Part shown: positions 52,610 through 60,388 of the stretch, piece by piece | Layout: each line of letters starts with the position of its first letter | Position numbering within the stretch: position 1 is the stretch's first letter | Assembly (NCBI GenBank): GCA_049177215.1 | Contig: CP185379.1 | Location: 2,790,001-2,854,000, forward strand | Origin: Pollutiaquabacter aromativorans | GTDB taxonomy: Bacteria > Bacteroidota > Bacteroidia > AKYH767-A > 2013-40CM-41-45 | Length of the DNA: 64,000 bases | Reading direction: 5' to 3' | Made by a program: the position numbers and the translations under genes | Notes under the pieces: model-generated | Told to the model about the DNA's origin: nothing | Database searches by the model: none | Seen by the model: the letters and a program-made list of their open reading frames with translations, nothing else

Positions 52610-54415
52610 CTATTGAACGACAGGCAAAGAAATTGCAAATAATTCTTCCCGTATTTGCGATAACTCCATTTTCATATTTTCAATAGCAGCTTCCGAATCA
52701 AATTTGACTTTTATAAGCAATTCGCGATAATAATCTATTCCGTTAGCGAGGTTCTCACGAAATGTCAAAAGACCTGACTGCTTACGGTCAGACCAAATTG
52801 CTTGTACTTCCCTCACTTCCTTGCGAAAATGATTCATGTACAATTTCAACTCATTTATAAATACCGAGGGTCGATACAAGCCATTCCGAATATTCCCTCG
52901 TCCGTAGATATGATCAGTCATCTCTCGCAAAGTGAAAGTCCCGGAAAAATAAGCCAGGTTCGGGCCCGGACAAACCGATACTGCGGGGTCCTTGCTCGGT
53001 TTTGACGATTGATCAGCAATCATTGCCGACGCCGCCAGCCCTTCGCACAGGCACTCTTTTTCCAAAACTATCTGCTCGGCCCTTACCCGTTGCTCACCAT
53101 CTGGTAACTCTTTTCGGATTTTCCCTAGCTTTTTCTCCTGGTAGGCTCGGGATGAAGTACATAAGGGTATGCCTTCAAACTCAGTATTAAACGCAAGAAA
53201 TTTCTTCTTACAAGGACTACCGGGTCGACCCTTCCGAATCCGCTCATTCCGTTCTGCATTTCCACTGCTCTTTCGGAAATTATGGAAGGCTATTCCCAAG
53301 GGGGAAGCGTTACTTAAATAATAATCTTCCGGCGAGGCGGTGCTGAGCTGACCTAAGGTATAGGGATCCACGTTTGTCACCTCCGGGACCAAGAGAAACG
53401 GGCTTCCCCAGCCTGTAGCATAAAGATCATAATGCTCCAATAGGAACTGTTGCTCTGCAAAGGTTCCGATCCCTCCTTGTGCCGTAATACGGATCGATGG
53501 TATTTCAAGAGGCAAGGGAAGTTGTCGACCCTTCAAAGCGGAAAGATAAAGCGTTTCCAGTTCCGTGATCAGCTCGTGACGGCGGGAGCGGAATTCCTCG
53601 AGAATGGGCCCTAACAGATAGCCGTCAGTTGGGAATGCATGACCACCGCAATTCAATCCGCTTTCTACTCGAAACTCCGATACCCAGAGTCCTCGCTTCG
53701 CTAAAAATTTACCCTGAATAAGGGCTGAACGAAAATCACTGACCTTTAATATTATTTTCTTTCGTATCAACCCCGATGCATCGGGTAGGAAGTCGGGAAA
53801 TGATTCACAATAGGAATAAAGTCGAGGATTCATCCCTGCAGAAAAAATGACAGCAGATTCCAGAGCACTGTTTGCAAAACCTCGTAAGGCTGCCATTGCG
53901 TCCGCAAATTCTGCCGGGAGGGGCTCCCCATTCCTATCATAATTGATACGATCACACTTTGTCATGATGTTCACATCAATACTCCCAGGACGGATCAACG
54001 CACGCAATTCCTCCTGCAACTGAATCCTGTTGGCAGGATCCTTTTCCCGCAGCATCTGCTCATACCGTATCCGAACCGGAACACCATCCGGTAACATCTC
54101 AAAATATTTCACCAGGTCACTGCCATTTTCAAAAGTGTCTGATCGAAGAGCGGTGACTTGCCGGTCAACGATACGACCCATCAAATTCAGGTATTCGGTA
54201 ATCCTCCTTGCCCGATAATCAGGCTCCTTTTTGGAAATAGGGAAATAATTCTCCCCCATTTGTTCGCAATAACGTTTCCGGATCTCTTCGACAAGATTGT
54301 CCTCAATGATGGATATCACGGAAGAGATTCCATATCGTGCGACTTTTGCTGGGGTATCGATAGTATACCCAAGCCCCATTACGGGAATGTGAAACGTGTG
54401 ACCGGAAGGATACAT
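52610..54415 (-). CDS. Nitronate-monooxygenase-like TIM-barrel protein with Cys-rich C-terminal region
   Basis: A 601-residue cytosolic protein of unknown role. The N-terminus reads FHIPVMGLGYTIDTPAKVARYGISSVISI, similar to the opening strand of FMN-dependent nitronate monooxygenases. The middle has ESGLNCGGHAFPT, where GGH resembles the family's catalytic-His motif, and RITAQGGIGTFAEQQFLLEHYDLYATGWGSPFLLV, a typical phosphate-binding barrel end. The last third carries IPLCTSS, ECLCEGLAASAM and VSVCPGPNLAYFSG, four cysteines that could bind an iron-sulfur cluster or zinc. This is followed by a helical end. Overall length is far above simple nitronate monooxygenases (about 330-360). The gene stands alone. 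Function is open. Confidence 0.7.
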   Translation of the reverse strand: MYPSGHTFHIPVMGLGYTIDTPAKVARYGISSVISIIEDNLVEEIRKRYCEQMGENYFPISKKEPDYRARRITEYLNLMGRIVDRQVTALRSDTFENGSDLVKYFEMLPDGVPVRIRYEQMLREKDPANRIQLQEELRALIRPGSIDVNIMTKCDRINYDRNGEPLPAEFADAMAALRGFANSALESAVIFSAGMNPRLYSYCESFPDFLPDASGLIRKKIILKVSDFRSALIQGKFLAKRGLWVSEFRVESGLNCGGHAFPTDGYLLGPILEEFRSRRHELITELETLYLSALKGRQLPLPLEIPSIRITAQGGIGTFAEQQFLLEHYDLYATGWGSPFLLVPEVTNVDPYTLGQLSTASPEDYYLSNASPLGIAFHNFRKSSGNAERNERIRKGRPGSPCKKKFLAFNTEFEGIPLCTSSRAYQEKKLGKIRKELPDGEQRVRAEQIVLEKECLCEGLAASAMIADQSSKPSKDPAVSVCPGPNLAYFSGTFTLREMTDHIYGRGNIRNGLYRPSVFINELKLYMNHFRKEVREVQAIWSDRKQSGLLTFRENLANGIDYYRELLIKVKFDSEAAIENMKMELSQIREELFAISLPVVQ

Positions 54416-54735
54416 GGAAGGGGATTAGCCGGAACCGAAGTAGCTACAGCAATAACCGTCAAAGGAGGAGACTATCTACTACTTTAACCATGACACGCGT
54501 CATCATTTCTGCTCCGAAAACGTTTGTGTCAGATCAGTTACTGTAGCACTGCAGCTAGAAAAACCTAATCTTTTATTCTCTTTAATGATATCATCTGCCG
54601 CCATTGCCTGGATAGTGAAAGGAACCTATTAGCTGCGGATCAGTAAGCTGAGTACAAGTGCAAATAGTAATTCGTTGAGCAAGCTTTAAATCCTGCCACT
54701 GCAGTGAACGTACATACTCCGTAATCCGATTACCT
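54416..54735. other. Non-coding gap with no recognised feature
   Basis: These 320 bases separate the start of the 601-aa protein gene from the stop of a VOC gene. I see no open frame resembling a protein family, no long inverted repeat and no tandem repeat. The bases closest to the 601-aa gene presumably hold its promoter, but no clear TAnnTTTG box was found. By eye it is more A+T-rich than its right-hand neighbours. Confidence 0.5.
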
Positions 54736-55140
54736 TCAACCCCCAGTCTTGATATACTGTGCCAGGGCGATCACATGTCCGTCCGGGTCCGCGACGTAAC
54801 CCACGCGATCGCCCCAATCGCGATCGGCAACCGGACTGACTAATCGTGCTCCGCAGTGCATCGCGTGTTTAAAAACCTCCCGTGCATCTTCCACGATCAG
54901 ATAAAGTTCACAGCGGGGAATACCCGTTCCGCTCTCCGGATGCGGCAAGGTTTCGCCAATGATCCTGGCAATTCCTTTGTTCGGCATCAGTCCAAGCTTA
55001 CAACTATCCGTCAGCGCGAACTCGGTCATGCCGATCACGTCCAGGACAGGTTCGGATTGAAGCAATGTCTTATAGAAGGTTTTGCTCCTTTCCTGATCAC
55101 TCACGTAAAGTATGAACTCAATACTTCGGAAGTTCGCCAT
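54736..55140 (-). CDS. VOC-superfamily protein
   Basis: A 134-residue vicinal-oxygen-chelate protein. NFRSIEFILYVSDQERSKTFYKTLL forms the first strand and helix. The later RCELYLIVEDAREVFKHAMHCGARLVSPVADRDWGDRVGYVADPDGHVIALAQY is the classic second module, with the WGxRxGYxxDPDGHxxxLAQ ending of the YycE/PhnB-like group. It follows the ABM-domain gene by 34 bases on the same strand and is probably last in a five-gene operon with another VOC gene, a methyltransferase and a small membrane protein. Activity is unknown; drug binding, isomerisation or dioxygenation are all possible. Confidence 0.87.
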   Translation of the reverse strand: MANFRSIEFILYVSDQERSKTFYKTLLQSEPVLDVIGMTEFALTDSCKLGLMPNKGIARIIGETLPHPESGTGIPRCELYLIVEDAREVFKHAMHCGARLVSPVADRDWGDRVGYVADPDGHVIALAQYIKTGG

Positions 55141-55174
55141 GATATCATACGATTGAATACATATTCGCCAACGA

Positions 55175-55726
55175 TTATCGGTACAGCCACTTCCGCAATA
55201 ACCGTGTATAAGGCGGCATCACCACATAGACCATGAGCGAGCAGATCACACCGGATACGAGCAGGTTGTCGAAATAATGAGACGGAGGAATGCCACATGC
55301 ACGCAAAGCTGGCAGGATCAGCAGCGGGATCAGCAACACCAGCGGAAAGATCGCGGACCAGGTAATCAACACCTGTTTCCAACGAACCGGCGAGGTCGTG
55401 GAATCGTCCTCCGGTGAAAAGAGAAAATCGAGTCCGCTGTGAATGACATAGTGATCGCCTTTTCGCAGGAAAGGTCTCGCTTTTTCAATCAGGCGCTTCC
55501 GTTCATCCGACTCGATCCACTTTCGCAGGTTCGCTTCGCTGTCATACCGGATGATGACCGTATAAGTAAAAGTCAGATCCTTTACCGGCCGGATGATTTG
55601 CCAGTCGATGAGTCCTTCGGAACGGCGACAGATCGGACCGATCTCATTCAACCAGGCTTCGTACTCCGTAATGCGATCGGAAAGGACGTGATTCGTGATG
55701 ACGACGGATGCTCCGGTAGTTTCCAT
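55175..55726 (-). CDS. Membrane-anchored antibiotic-biosynthesis-monooxygenase (ABM) domain protein
   Basis: Starting at 55726 (METTGASVVITNHVLSDRITEYEAWLNEIG), 183 residues; seven codons upstream are dropped. The ABM ferredoxin-like domain spans about residues 8-95 (VVITNHVLSDRITEYEAWL, FTYTVIIRYDSEANLRKWIESDERKRL). Two hydrophobic helices follow (about 120-145 and 152-172). This ABM-plus-two-helix form is common in proteobacteria and Bacteroidota and is of unknown role; such domains usually catalyse cofactor-free oxygenation or simply bind aromatic compounds. Next to it are VOC genes and a SAM methyltransferase on the same strand with short gaps. Confidence 0.85.
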   Translation of the reverse strand: METTGASVVITNHVLSDRITEYEAWLNEIGPICRRSEGLIDWQIIRPVKDLTFTYTVIIRYDSEANLRKWIESDERKRLIEKARPFLRKGDHYVIHSGLDFLFSPEDDSTTSPVRWKQVLITWSAIFPLVLLIPLLILPALRACGIPPSHYFDNLLVSGVICSLMVYVVMPPYTRLLRKWLYR

Positions 55727-55750
55727 TGGCAATGTTGAATGGAACAAAGG

Positions 55751-56101
55751 TCACACTTCCTGACCAAAGGTCAAGAGGTTGTGATCAGGGTCCAGCAGTG
55801 AGAACTCGCGCTGCCCCCAGGGTTTGCTTTCAGGTTGTTCCTTTGGTAATAGCGGCACGCCCGCCTCCCGGAATGAACGGTGCAATTGATCGATATCGGA
55901 CACCCGGATGTAAACCTGACCGTAATTCTCCTTGGGATCCAAGGAAACGAATTCGAAAAAATGCAATTCCACCTTCTCCCGCTCCACGATCAGGTAGTTT
56001 CCGTAATCGGCTGTTACTGTAAAGCCGAGCTTCTCCGTGTAAAAGCTACGGGTGACGGCAACCTGCCGCATGGGTAGTTTAGGGTGAACGCTTCGTAACA
56101 T
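55751..56101 (-). CDS. Bleomycin-resistance-like VOC protein
   Basis: The start is set at 56101 (MLRSVHPKLPMRQVAVTRSFY), giving 116 residues; the in-frame ATG 13 codons upstream is also possible. The pattern SVHPKLPMRQVAVTRSFYTEKLGF, VEREKVELHFFEF and YIRVSDIDQLHRSFREAG, ending in WGQREFSLLDPDHNLLTFGQ, matches the bleomycin-binding (Ble/Sh ble) type of VOC proteins, with the WGxREFSLLDPDxNLLxF motif. These proteins sequester the glycopeptide as a dimer. It is not shown that this one confers resistance; many environmental homologues do not. It lies 76 bases after the methyltransferase gene. Confidence 0.85.
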   Translation of the reverse strand: MLRSVHPKLPMRQVAVTRSFYTEKLGFTVTADYGNYLIVEREKVELHFFEFVSLDPKENYGQVYIRVSDIDQLHRSFREAGVPLLPKEQPESKPWGQREFSLLDPDHNLLTFGQEV

Positions 56102-56177
56102 TTCCAAGCTGATAGAGCCGTTAGCAGCTACCGGTTGCAAGTTCGTGATCCTGGCAGTACCATCCGCCTCCGATAGC

Positions 56178-56960
56178 TTACTTTTTCGCGATCACGATCC
56201 GGAATTTGTTCCGGTAAATGACCCGACCATCCGGCTTCACAAAAGGCTGCATCGATTGCCGAAGTTCCGTTCGTACCCGTTCCTCACCGGAATGCGCGAT
56301 GGCCGCCGCCGCCGGCCCGGCCGAGAGGAGTCCGCGAAGAGCCGTGTCCTGATCCGGATAGATCCATGCGTTTTCCCGGTCCACCTGATGGTGAATGGTA
56401 AAACCGGCTTGCCCGATCAGGTTTTCCAGTTTACGATCCGACGTCAAGGCGAAAGGACCCGCTCCCGGGGGCATTGTGGACGGCATCAGTCCGCCCAGTG
56501 CTTTCAAAAAAGTTGCGGCTTCGCAGTCTTCCCGCTCCCCCCAGATCATCGCCACCAGCGTCCCGCCGGGCTTCAGTACACGCCTTGCTTCGGCAAACGC
56601 GTTCAGCGGGTTGGCGGCGAACTGAAAGGAATTGAACCCACAGACCAGGTCGAACGTTTCGTCATCAAACGGCAGTCGCTCCATTTCACCGACAGAGAAT
56701 TCAACGCGCGCGTTTCTCTTTCTTGCCGCGCCTATCAGGCCGTCACTCGCGTCCATTCCGGTAACGATCGCGTCACGTGTTTGAGCGAGATGACAGAACA
56801 GGCCCGAACCGCAGCCAATGTCGAGCACGCGTTTATCCTTCAGTGCCGGTAAGTACTCCAGCACATAGCGATAACAATCTTCCACGGTACCTTCCTGAAT
56901 AGCCGCCCAGTCATCCGCTCCGCGACTCCAGAGTTGGTTTTGTGCTGCTTGCGATCCCAT
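56178..56960 (-). CDS. Class I SAM-dependent methyltransferase
   Basis: A 260-residue methyltransferase of the UbiE/ubiquinone-like group. It has DKRVLDIGCGSGLFCHLAQTRDAIVTGMDASDGLIGAARKRN (motif I), VEFSVGEMERLPFDDETFDLVCGFNSFQFAAN (motif II), and RRVLKPGGTLVAMIWGEREDCEAATF (motif III). The N-terminus SQAAQNQLWSRGADDWAAIQEGTVEDCYRYVLEYLPALK is the usual cap. Its substrate is not evident; small molecules are usual. The gene is preceded by a PepSY-like membrane-protein gene (15 bases) and followed by VOC and ABM genes, suggesting a shared pathway or a detoxification operon. That is inference. Confidence 0.9.
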   Translation of the reverse strand: MGSQAAQNQLWSRGADDWAAIQEGTVEDCYRYVLEYLPALKDKRVLDIGCGSGLFCHLAQTRDAIVTGMDASDGLIGAARKRNARVEFSVGEMERLPFDDETFDLVCGFNSFQFAANPLNAFAEARRVLKPGGTLVAMIWGEREDCEAATFLKALGGLMPSTMPPGAGPFALTSDRKLENLIGQAGFTIHHQVDRENAWIYPDQDTALRGLLSAGPAAAAIAHSGEERVRTELRQSMQPFVKPDGRVIYRNKFRIVIAKK

Positions 56961-56975
56961 TGGTTAGGCTATCTA

Positions 56976-57473
56976 CTATCGTGAAATAAGCATGATCACT
57001 ACCAAAATCACCCCCGCCCCTACGAACCACATTCCTTTCTTAAACGTCTTCGCCTGAGGAGGAAACATCCAGAAGGATGAAACGACAAAGAAGAACAGCG
57101 AGCAGGCGAAAAAGACGTTCATGAAAAACAAGGGATCGGCAGTACGCGACGTGTGCAGGTCGGTCAGTTTCTCGATGTAAGCCGGCCATTCCTTCGTGGT
57201 AAAAGTCGCCTTTCCGCTGGCCTTGTCGTACTGTCCGTTATCGAAATAGATCGTAGTGGAATCTTCGCGGGTCACCTTGAGCCGACGCTGTTCGATCGCT
57301 TCACCCAGCGCGCTACCCGGGAGGTTCGGTTCTACGGTGCGTTCCCAGGTCTTGTCGAACTTCAAAAAATTCGTGTCACGAAAGGTCATGATGAAGCCCG
57401 TGACCGCGTACACCGCCATCATGCCGGTGAGAAAATAACCGAGATAGCGGTGGAGAATGCGCATTTGTTTCAT
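56976..57473 (-). CDS. PepSY-associated membrane protein-like
   Basis: A 165-residue protein with three hydrophobic helices (about residues 8-30, 117-136, 146-164). The first contains RILHRYLGYFLTGMMAVYAVTGFIMTF, a phrase found in PepSY_TM proteins where the two histidines and arginine recur. The loop between helices 1 and 2 (about 34-110) is extracytoplasmic and has a PepSY-like beta strand pair (STTIYFDNGQYDKASGKATFTTKEWPAYIEKLTDLHTS). Full PepSY_TM proteins are longer and have four helices, so this is a shortened member. It begins a five-gene run and may anchor or regulate a partner. Its function is unknown. Confidence 0.78.
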   Translation of the reverse strand: MKQMRILHRYLGYFLTGMMAVYAVTGFIMTFRDTNFLKFDKTWERTVEPNLPGSALGEAIEQRRLKVTREDSTTIYFDNGQYDKASGKATFTTKEWPAYIEKLTDLHTSRTADPLFFMNVFFACSLFFFVVSSFWMFPPQAKTFKKGMWFVGAGVILVVIMLISR

Positions 57474-57667
57474 ACGTGTACTAACAATAAAGCAAGATAC
57501 GAAGTGCGATTGTCAACAGAAGTCAAAAGCATCTGATTTGCACATATGACGATGAATGTATAATCAAGATAATCTGCTCAAGGTTCAGCTGACATCGACA
57601 ATCCTAATGTACGAACCCCCTTGAAGGTAACCGGAAGAACCAAACAGATGTTCGCGATCTTCCCGAC

Positions 57668-58006
57668 CTAGCTATGAGGCAAAAGCAATTGTACTTCTCT
57701 TTTGAGAAGAGGTAAATCACGAATGACAATAGACCACAAAATTTCAGCCGATACACTATCATAGCCGTGCGATATGCGATTTCGTGTATCAACGATCTTT
57801 CGTGCGCTGGAAATCGAAATCTCGGGACGGACTCTCAGGATCCGGCTCATCGATTCGCCCATAATCTCAATATTTCGTTCGATAGCACGCCTGGTTCTCA
57901 GGTCTTCTTGAAAGGTTAAGAAGTTCTTTTCTACAGGAAGAAACGCTTCGATCTCCCCGATGGCGTTCAAAATATCAGCCAACCAAGCGTTAATTTCCTC
58001 TTCCAT
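57668..58006 (-). CDS. hepT: HepT-family toxin (RNase or AMPylation-controlled)
   Basis: Starting at 58006 (MEEEINAWLADILNAIGE), 112 residues of all-helical HEPN fold. The catalytic motif RX4HXY is intact: R75-NRIS-H80-G-Y82 (TRNRISHGYDSV). HepT toxins cut RNA, in some cases the 3' end of tRNAs, and are silenced when the partner MntA puts AMP on the tyrosine of this motif. The gene overlaps the MntA gene by 17 bases and lies downstream of it, the standard order for the type VII pair. By eye the pair is A+T-richer than its surroundings, which fits horizontal transfer. Confidence 0.9.
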   Translation of the reverse strand: MEEEINAWLADILNAIGEIEAFLPVEKNFLTFQEDLRTRRAIERNIEIMGESMSRILRVRPEISISSARKIVDTRNRISHGYDSVSAEILWSIVIRDLPLLKREVQLLLPHS

Positions 58007-58298
58007 ATACCAGAACTTTGGTCTGATCAATGCGCTGCTTAATAAACTGATTGCTTAGTGCCTTCATCTCCAGCAAATCAATCGGCCTATCAAAAAGTTG
58101 CTGTAAATTGAACTTTAAAGCAAAATAATTATCAGAGTAAATGATTGGATCAGAACTTTCAAAATCGACAAGAAAATCTACATCACTTCCGGCTTTTAGG
58201 TCGTTTCTCACTGCTGAGCCAAATGCAAACAGATACCGGACGTGATACTGGTCACACAAAGCACGAATTTGAGATATGTTCTGCGAAATCAAGTCCAT
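57990..58298 (-). CDS. mntA: MntA-type minimal nucleotidyltransferase antitoxin
   Basis: Starting at 58298 (MDLISQNISQIRALCDQYHV), 102 residues. The nucleotidyltransferase motif GSX10DXD is complete: G27-S28, then ten residues, D39-V-D41 (FGSAVRNDLKAGSDVDFLVDF). MntA adenylylates the HepT toxin and thereby neutralises it. The C-terminal part (FALKFNLQQLFDRPIDLLEMKALSNQFIKQRIDQTKVLVY) is typical. It lies immediately upstream of and overlaps hepT, and the pair should be transcribed together. The upstream boundary holds no recognisable operator. A plasmid or genomic-island origin is likely but not provable from this window. Confidence 0.9.
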   Translation of the reverse strand: MDLISQNISQIRALCDQYHVRYLFAFGSAVRNDLKAGSDVDFLVDFESSDPIIYSDNYFALKFNLQQLFDRPIDLLEMKALSNQFIKQRIDQTKVLVYGRGN

Positions 58299-58439
58299 TG
58301 CTCCTGCAAGATAATGAACTATCAGCATTCAAGCATTTGCTTCCATGATGTTGCGGCAAGCGATTCTATCCATCAGATCCGAACTGTCGGATTGGTATAA
58401 AAAATCGAGCGATTCGTACTCCAAGTACGGCACCCCAAT

Positions 58440-58901
58440 TCATTCGACATTAAGGCGACACTTACTGTCAATATTCGTACGCGGATCGAACCGGAAATCA
58501 ATAAATCGTGCTTCCTTTTGCTTTCCCTCCACCTCGACGGCAGCGCGACCCATCTCCTTGTCGCTGCTGTCGAATACCCGTGCGGTCAGCGCTCCGGAAA
58601 AATCCTGGTTGAAGATCACGTATTGCGACAAGAGGTTGTCGGTTCCGAGGCTGTCGCTCGAAACCGTGGACTTTCCCAGCTCAATGCCCTTGCTCTTCAG
58701 ACTTTCCGACAATTCGACTTTCACGTCGAACGCCTTCTGAACGCCCTTCGAAGCGCCTTCGATGAACTCGCCTGCCGTCTGCCCGGCCACATCACCGGCC
58801 TGGTTGATCTTTTCCTTGATGGTGGAAGAGTTGCAGGCGGCTAAAACCAGGATGAGGCACAGCAGAATGGACAAGTACTTAATGCATGAAATCGAACTCA
58901 T
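58440..58901 (-). CDS. Small lipoprotein of unknown function
   Basis: A 153-residue protein with a lipobox (LVLAAC, Cys23) and a helical stretch after it (TIKEKINQAGDVAGQTAGEFIEGASKGVQKAFD, about residues 27-60), followed by a beta domain (VKVELSESLKSKGIELGKSTVSSDSLGTDNLLSQYVIFNQDFSGALTARVFDSSDKEMGRAAVEVEG). I do not recognise a named family. The last part resembles a small carbohydrate-binding-type fold but this is uncertain. It probably sits on the outer membrane. It stands alone beside the GT-C gene, 88 bases from that gene's stop. Confidence 0.75.
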   Translation of the reverse strand: MSSISCIKYLSILLCLILVLAACNSSTIKEKINQAGDVAGQTAGEFIEGASKGVQKAFDVKVELSESLKSKGIELGKSTVSSDSLGTDNLLSQYVIFNQDFSGALTARVFDSSDKEMGRAAVEVEGKQKEARFIDFRFDPRTNIDSKCRLNVE

Positions 58902-58989
58902 GTTTCAGCTTTCTATTTTACTGCTAAGGTAAAAAGTGCCGCGACACCGGGAAGGCTATCCGAAGAATGACGCACCGTCCTTCCGATGC

Positions 58990-60276
58990 TCAACGGCCTC
59001 TGACAAGGTTCACACCTTTTTCGATGACCGAGAAATTGCTATAAACGCCCCGGTTGTAGATCCGGATCTGGTAATAATTCACCAGGATCAATACTCCTCC
59101 GAGGATCAACAGCAGGTACTTCCTAAACCCCAGCCAATGAGCTTGCAGGAAGGACGCCAGCGCGAACGCATACACCGGCGAGCCCTGTGATAAGGCGCGG
59201 CCCGCATAGGAAACTCCGTACTTCCAATCGGACCAGGCTATGATAATCCAGATGTTCAGCAGGCAGAACGTTATGACGGATTTACGGAAAGGCCGGTCCT
59301 TCATGTACCGGAAACCGGCGATGAACAGGATCGTGAGCGGTGTATAGATGAACCAACCGCTGTAAAATCCGAACAGTACGCGGAACCAGGGATTGAGGAA
59401 AAACCACTTGCTGCCGACATCGTACACCCAACTGCCGGTAACCGATTTCCAATAGAGCAACTGCGGCAGTATCCCGACGAACCCGCCGATCAGGGCGGCA
59501 TACACCTGCGGAAGATGCTGCCTGACCAGCGCCCACTTCGTGGCGGAGGTGAGCTTGTTTTGAAGTCCCCATAGCAACGGTATTAAGAGGATGATGATCT
59601 CCGTCGGGCGGGAAATGACGGCAAGTCCGCAAACCAATCCGATCAGGAATGCCAGCCGCCACGACGGGCGCTCGTGCCACCGTGCCGTCATCCAGAGCAC
59701 GAAACAATAGAGGGGAAAGATCCAGCTATGACTCATGGCCCCGTCGATGGAAATATACTGGGGAAGATTGGTGGCCAGGAACAACAGCAGGAGCGTTACG
59801 GCAGTTGTCGTGTCGGTGAAATAGCGAAGCAGTACCGATCGCAGGAACCAGATTCCGATCGCAAACCAAACCAGGGCGCCCAACAGGATCGCGTACTGGT
59901 ATGGCAATGAAAAGCCGTCCTGCGGATATCCGGTCCACCCTGCGCTCAGATGCCCCAGTCCGAAGAACGGCAACTGCATCAGGCTGACACCGCCCAGATA
60001 CTTAAAGACGTAGTTACCATTCTCCCCGCGATTCGCCTGGTAGAGCTTTCCCCCGGTGACATGGTACAACGAATCGATGTCGGGCAGCCACCGCAGTTCT
60101 TTCACATCGTCGTAGATGATCAATCCGGGCTGGTACATATAATACCCGAGCGCGTCCCAGGTGGTGGCGTTGTAGCCGTTGATGTCGTTCGTCTTAAAAT
60201 ACGCCAACCGCAGCAACACTGCTGAAAGAATAACAAGGAAAACCGCCGCGCGGGAGAAGCCGGTTGTTTTGATCAT
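58990..60276 (-). CDS. Polytopic GT-C-type membrane protein (PMT/ArnT-like)
   Basis: The start is set at 60276 (MIKTTGFSRAAVFLVILSAVLLRLAYF), giving 428 residues with about ten hydrophobic helices. The first loop contains NGYNATTWDALGYYMYQPGLIIYDDVKELRWL, with acidic residues as expected for the catalytic loop of GT-C transferases, which use polyprenyl-phosphate sugars. Helices with ISRPTEIIILLIPLLWGL and FYSGWFIYTPLTILFIAGFRYMKDR are typical of PMT-like proteins. A donor and acceptor cannot be assigned. It might glycosylate lipids or surface proteins, which would suit T9SS-rich surroundings, but that is inference. ATG 60303 is an alternative start. Confidence 0.8.
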   Translation of the reverse strand: MIKTTGFSRAAVFLVILSAVLLRLAYFKTNDINGYNATTWDALGYYMYQPGLIIYDDVKELRWLPDIDSLYHVTGGKLYQANRGENGNYVFKYLGGVSLMQLPFFGLGHLSAGWTGYPQDGFSLPYQYAILLGALVWFAIGIWFLRSVLLRYFTDTTTAVTLLLLFLATNLPQYISIDGAMSHSWIFPLYCFVLWMTARWHERPSWRLAFLIGLVCGLAVISRPTEIIILLIPLLWGLQNKLTSATKWALVRQHLPQVYAALIGGFVGILPQLLYWKSVTGSWVYDVGSKWFFLNPWFRVLFGFYSGWFIYTPLTILFIAGFRYMKDRPFRKSVITFCLLNIWIIIAWSDWKYGVSYAGRALSQGSPVYAFALASFLQAHWLGFRKYLLLILGGVLILVNYYQIRIYNRGVYSNFSVIEKGVNLVRGR

Positions 60277-60388
60277 GCGAGGTAAAAAGTACGAACAGTC
60301 CATGAATACAGTACGAAGATTAAATAATAATGGTAACAAAAGAACTTATTCTGTATCTTTATCTACTGCCCGTATGAATTTGACACCC

